Of a stretch of DNA of 8,301 bases, positions 6,281 through 8,301 are shown piece after piece (the stretch's first letter is position 1; the number at the start of each line of letters is the position of its first letter). Origin of the DNA: Acholeplasmatales bacterium (GTDB lineage Bacteria; Bacillota_I; Bacilli_A; Izemoplasmatales; Hujiaoplasmataceae). The notes below the pieces were generated by a model, which ran no database searches, had not been told where the DNA came from, and saw only the letters and a program-made list of their open reading frames with translations. Where the stretch lies: NCBI GenBank assembly GCA_003477305.1, contig DMTN01000037.1:3001-11301 (forward strand). The letters run 5' to 3'. A program made the translations under genes and the position numbers.

Positions 6281-6385
6281 GAAATAGATATCGATTGTAA
6301 AACGATGATCGGGACACGACATGAACAAGCGGATCTTCCAAGCGACCGGACAGCAGGTGAAACGTCCGGAATCCGCCTTCACGCC

Positions 6386-6388
6386 ATC
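6386..6388 (+). promoter_or_regulatory. Proposed T-box specifier codon ATC (isoleucine)
   Basis: ATC on the 3' side of the stem I internal loop, followed by A6389 and then directly by the basal helix (CCCG, 6390-6393). This is the usual place for a specifier: codon, one purine, helix. It would pair with a GAU anticodon of tRNA-Ile, matching the downstream ileS gene. A second ATC-containing stretch at 6371-6373 is inside a helix and is not preferred. Confidence 0.78.
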
Positions 6389-6471
6389 ACCCGTGAGTTG
6401 ACTGCCGAATTAAAGTAAGCGGCCACGTTTCGCTCGCGTTAAGGGCTTCGAGTGCCGGCACAGCCGGAATG

Positions 6472-6504
6472 AAGGTGGGACCGCGGTTCATCGAAATCGC
6501 CCTT
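6472..6504 (+). promoter_or_regulatory. T-box sequence and antiterminator
   Basis: AAGGTGGGACCGCGG (6472-6486) matches the T-box consensus. The antiterminator can be drawn as AAGG (6472-6475) paired with CCTT (6501-6504), a 7-base bulge TGGGACC (6476-6482), and GCG (6483-6485) paired with CGC (6498-6500). The bulge bases TGGG should pair with the tRNA 3' end. The strand 6498-6502 is also part of the terminator's left arm, so the two structures exclude each other. The base pairing with position 73 of the tRNA is G6479, unusual for a tRNA-Ile that normally has A73. Confidence 0.88.
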
Positions 6505-6525
6505 TTTCGGGGCGATTTTTGTTTT
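6494..6525 (+). terminator. T-box-controlled Rho-independent terminator
   Basis: A 9-bp stem AAATCGCCC (6494-6502) / GGGCGATTT (6510-6518), 7-base loop TTTTTCG, then a T-rich tail through 6525. It forms when charged tRNA-Ile leaves the antiterminator unstabilised, and stops transcription about 30 bases before ileS. Confidence 0.92.
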
Positions 6526-6541
6526 ATTCCCGCGATCGACC

Positions 6542-6547
6542 AGGAGG
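6542..6547 (+). promoter_or_regulatory. ileS ribosome binding site
   Basis: AGGAGG with two possible ATG codons after it, at 6552 (4-base gap) and 6555 (7-base gap). The 7-base gap matches the first mgtE in this window and favours 6555; the difference is one residue. Confidence 0.85.
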
Positions 6548-6554
6548 AACCATG

Positions 6555-8301
6555 ATGGATTCGAAGAAAAACTACAAAGACACGTTGCGGATGCCGGAGA
6601 CCGACTTCCCGATGCGCGGGAACCTCGGACAGAAGGAACCGCAGATCCAGAAACTCTGGGACGAGATGCATCTTTATGAGAAGCTGCTTGAGCAGAACCG
6701 CGACATGCCCCCCTATGTCCTGCACGACGGACCGCCGTATGCCAACGGCTCGATCCACGTCGGCCATGCCCTGAACAAGTCCCTGAAGGACTTCGTTTTG
6801 CGCTACAAGACGATGACGGGTCATTTGGTCCGTTACATCCCCGGCTGGGACACCCACGGCCTGCCGATCGAAAACGCCCTCTCGAAGGACCGCAAGGTCG
6901 ACCGCAAGTCGATGTCGGTCGCGCAGTTCCGCAAACTCTGCGAAGCGTTTGCCGTCGAACAGGTCGCAATCCAGAAGAAGCAGTTCCGCCGCCTCGGCAT
7001 CCTCGGCGAATGGGATCATCCCTATCTGACGCTCGATAAGGACTTCGAAGCCGCCCAGCTGCGGCTGTTCGGCCAGATGGTCGCAAAAGGCCTCATCTAC
7101 AAGGGCCTGAAGCCGGTCTACTGGTCGCCCTCCTCGGAATCGGCGCTCGCCGAAGCCGAAATCGAATATTACGACATCGCCTCGCCGTCGATCTATGTCG
7201 CCATGCCGGTCGTCTCCGGCAAAGGCCTGCTGCCGAAGAACGCCGAACTGATGATCTGGACCACCACGCCGTGGACGATTCCCGCCAACTTGGCGATCGC
7301 CGTCGGACCCGCGATCGACTACGTGCTCGTGAAGAACGAGACCGGACGTCTGCTCGTCATGGCGAAGAGCCGCCTCGAAGCCGTCGCCGCGGAACTCCAG
7401 TTCGCGAAGGCGGACGTCGTGAAGACCATCGTCGGCGCCGATCTCGAAGGCGTCACCTACCAGCATCCGCTCTATGAGCGCGTCTCGCCGGTCATTTTGG
7501 GCGAACACGTTACGACCGAAGACGGCACCGGCCTCGTCCATACCGCCCCCGGCCACGGCGAAGACGACTTTGTCGTCGGTCAGAAATACAACCTCGAGGT
7601 GTTCTGTCCCGTCGATTCGCGCGGCTGCATGACCGCCGAAGCCGGACCGCGCTTTTCCGGAATGTTCGTCGACAACGCCAATCCGGAAATCATCCTCGCG
7701 CTCGAGGAAGCCGGCGCGCTCCTCAAGTCAGGGACGATCCGCCACAGCTATCCACATGACTGGCGCACCAAGAAGCCGGTCATCTTCCGGGCCACACCGC
7801 AATGGTTCGCCTCGATCGACAAACTCAAGGACGACATCCTGCGGGCGATTCAGACGGTCCGCTGGTATCCGTCCTGGGGCGACGTCCGCCTCGGCAACAT
7901 GATCAAGGAACGCGAAGCCTGGTGCATCTCAAGACAGCGCACCTGGGGCGTCCCGATCCCGGCCTTCTACACCGAGAAGGGCACCGCCCTGCTCGACCAG
8001 GTCCTGATCGAGCACGTCGCCGATATCTTTGCGAAAGAAGGCTCGAACGCCTGGTTCGAAAAGACGGCGACCGAACTTTTGCCCGACGGCTTCACCCATC
8101 CGGATAGTCCGAACGGCGTCTTCACGAAGGAAACCGACATCATGGACGTCTGGTTCGACTCCGGGTCGACGCATCACGGCGCGATGATCGACCGCGGCCA
8201 GAGCTATCCCGCCGACCTCTATTTCGAAGGCCCCGACCAATACCGCGGCTGGTTCAACAGCTCGCTCACGACCGGTGTCGCGACGATGAACGCCTCGCCC
8301 T
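6555..8301 (+). CDS. ileS: Isoleucyl-tRNA synthetase (3'-truncated by the window edge)
   Basis: Class I aminoacyl-tRNA synthetase that attaches isoleucine to tRNA-Ile and edits misactivated valine. About 582 codons are present, of a usual total near 900-1000. In order: the PPYANGSIHVGHALNK segment with the HIGH-type signature as HVGH (residues 68-71), and GWDTHGLPIE. The CP1 editing domain follows, with TWTTTPWTIPANLA (here starting W-TTTPWT) and G-VHTAPGHGEDDF; His329 and Asp338 correspond to E. coli His333 and Asp342, the latter being the key editing aspartate. Next come the return to the catalytic core (WCISRQRTWGVPIP), DVWFDSGSTH and the EGPDQYRGWFNSS motif. The KMSKS loop, anticodon-binding domain and any zinc site lie beyond the edge. 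The frame is intact. Expression is controlled by the T-box just upstream; the promoter at 6252-6280 makes it a separate unit. Confidence 0.96.
   Translation, partial: MDSKKNYKDTLRMPETDFPMRGNLGQKEPQIQKLWDEMHLYEKLLEQNRDMPPYVLHDGPPYANGSIHVGHALNKSLKDFVLRYKTMTGHLVRYIPGWDTHGLPIENALSKDRKVDRKSMSVAQFRKLCEAFAVEQVAIQKKQFRRLGILGEWDHPYLTLDKDFEAAQLRLFGQMVAKGLIYKGLKPVYWSPSSESALAEAEIEYYDIASPSIYVAMPVVSGKGLLPKNAELMIWTTTPWTIPANLAIAVGPAIDYVLVKNETGRLLVMAKSRLEAVAAELQFAKADVVKTIVGADLEGVTYQHPLYERVSPVILGEHVTTEDGTGLVHTAPGHGEDDFVVGQKYNLEVFCPVDSRGCMTAEAGPRFSGMFVDNANPEIILALEEAGALLKSGTIRHSYPHDWRTKKPVIFRATPQWFASIDKLKDDILRAIQTVRWYPSWGDVRLGNMIKEREAWCISRQRTWGVPIPAFYTEKGTALLDQVLIEHVADIFAKEGSNAWFEKTATELLPDGFTHPDSPNGVFTKETDIMDVWFDSGSTHHGAMIDRGQSYPADLYFEGPDQYRGWFNSSLTTGVATMNASP

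Larger units (their letters stand above)
6287..6525 (+). ncRNA. T-box riboswitch (tRNA-Ile sensing) upstream of ileS
   Basis: Leader RNA that reads tRNA charging and controls ileS by premature termination. Stem I is foldable by eye. A basal AAC/GTT pairing (6301-6303 with 6397-6399) is followed by GATGA and TGA flanks suited to a kink-turn. CGGG (6310-6313) pairs with CCCG (6390-6393), TGAA (6322-6325) with TTCA (6378-6381), GCGGAT (6329-6334) with ATCCGC (6371-6376), and CCGGAC (6346-6351) with GTCCGG (6364-6369). The distal AGCGACC bulge (6341-6347) and the AGGTGAAA loop (6354-6361) match the conserved stem I tip that stacks on the tRNA elbow. A CCGGC/GCCGG hairpin (6455-6467) may be stem III. 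The conserved T-box sequence is at 6472-6486, followed by the terminator. The 5' end is inferred from the promoter. Confidence 0.93.

Noticed and set aside
6756..6767. HVGH instead of HIGH in IleRS as a sign of an unusual enzyme
   Set aside because: The second position of this signature varies among ordinary synthetases, and all neighbouring motifs are normal.
6387..7556. 389-codon open frame on the - strand opposite the T-box and ileS
   Set aside because: Its translation is low-complexity Asp/Arg/Gly-rich shadow sequence, and it covers a certain ileS gene and a certain T-box.
1..8301. CRISPR array, insertion sequence, tRNA/rRNA gene, toxin-antitoxin or defence system
   Set aside because: No direct-repeat arrays, transposase motifs, terminal repeats or structural RNA genes other than the T-box were seen. 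All the DNA is accounted for by housekeeping genes with uniform composition.

Overview
The window is GC-rich, tightly packed bacterial DNA with every convincing gene on the + strand. It holds the 3' end of a cell-division cluster and the start of ileS. SepF, a transcription-attenuating T-box leader on ileS, strong AGGAGG-type ribosome binding sites and short Rho-independent terminators point to a Bacillota (Firmicutes) relative. The FtsZ sequence and gene order suggest a lineage in Bacilli close to the Mollicutes/Acholeplasma-like groups, but this placement is tentative. Genes end in TGA, TAA or both, and tryptophan is encoded by TGG, so TGA appears to be a stop and the standard bacterial code fits.

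Layout. (1) Positions 1-822 are the C-terminal two thirds of ftsZ, closed by a clear terminator at 828-853. (2) A near-consensus promoter (864-892), with a perfect inverted repeat over its -35 box, starts what looks like one eight-gene operon: two diverged tandem mgtE Mg2+ channel genes, yhbY (ribosome assembly), surE (nucleotidase), an unrecognised 60-residue two-helix membrane protein, yggS (PLP homeostasis), a very short sepF and yggT. Neighbouring genes are separated by at most 13 bases or overlap. (3) Positions 6235-6551 hold a second promoter and a T-box riboswitch. An ATC (isoleucine) specifier, the distal stem I motifs, the T-box sequence, the antiterminator and the competing terminator can all be placed by eye. 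(4) ileS starts at 6555 (or 6552) and runs off the right edge after about 582 codons.

How the genes fit together. FtsZ, SepF and YggT belong to the Z-ring machinery, and the order yggS-sepF-yggT-...-ileS matches the ylmE-ylmF-ylmG-ylmH-divIVA-ileS order of Bacillus. Here ylmH and divIVA are absent between yggT and ileS, and a block of Mg2+ transport, ribosome assembly and nucleotidase genes sits between ftsZ and yggS. The ileS unit is separately controlled by uncharged tRNA-Ile through the T-box.

I did not find an obviously new multi-gene system, defence locus, mobile element or CRISPR array. The points most worth a second look are the tandem mgtE pair under a promoter with a palindromic -35 region and no room for a riboswitch, the minimal SepF that lacks the usual N-terminal region, the loss of ylmH-divIVA, and the G at the discriminator-pairing position of the ileS T-box.
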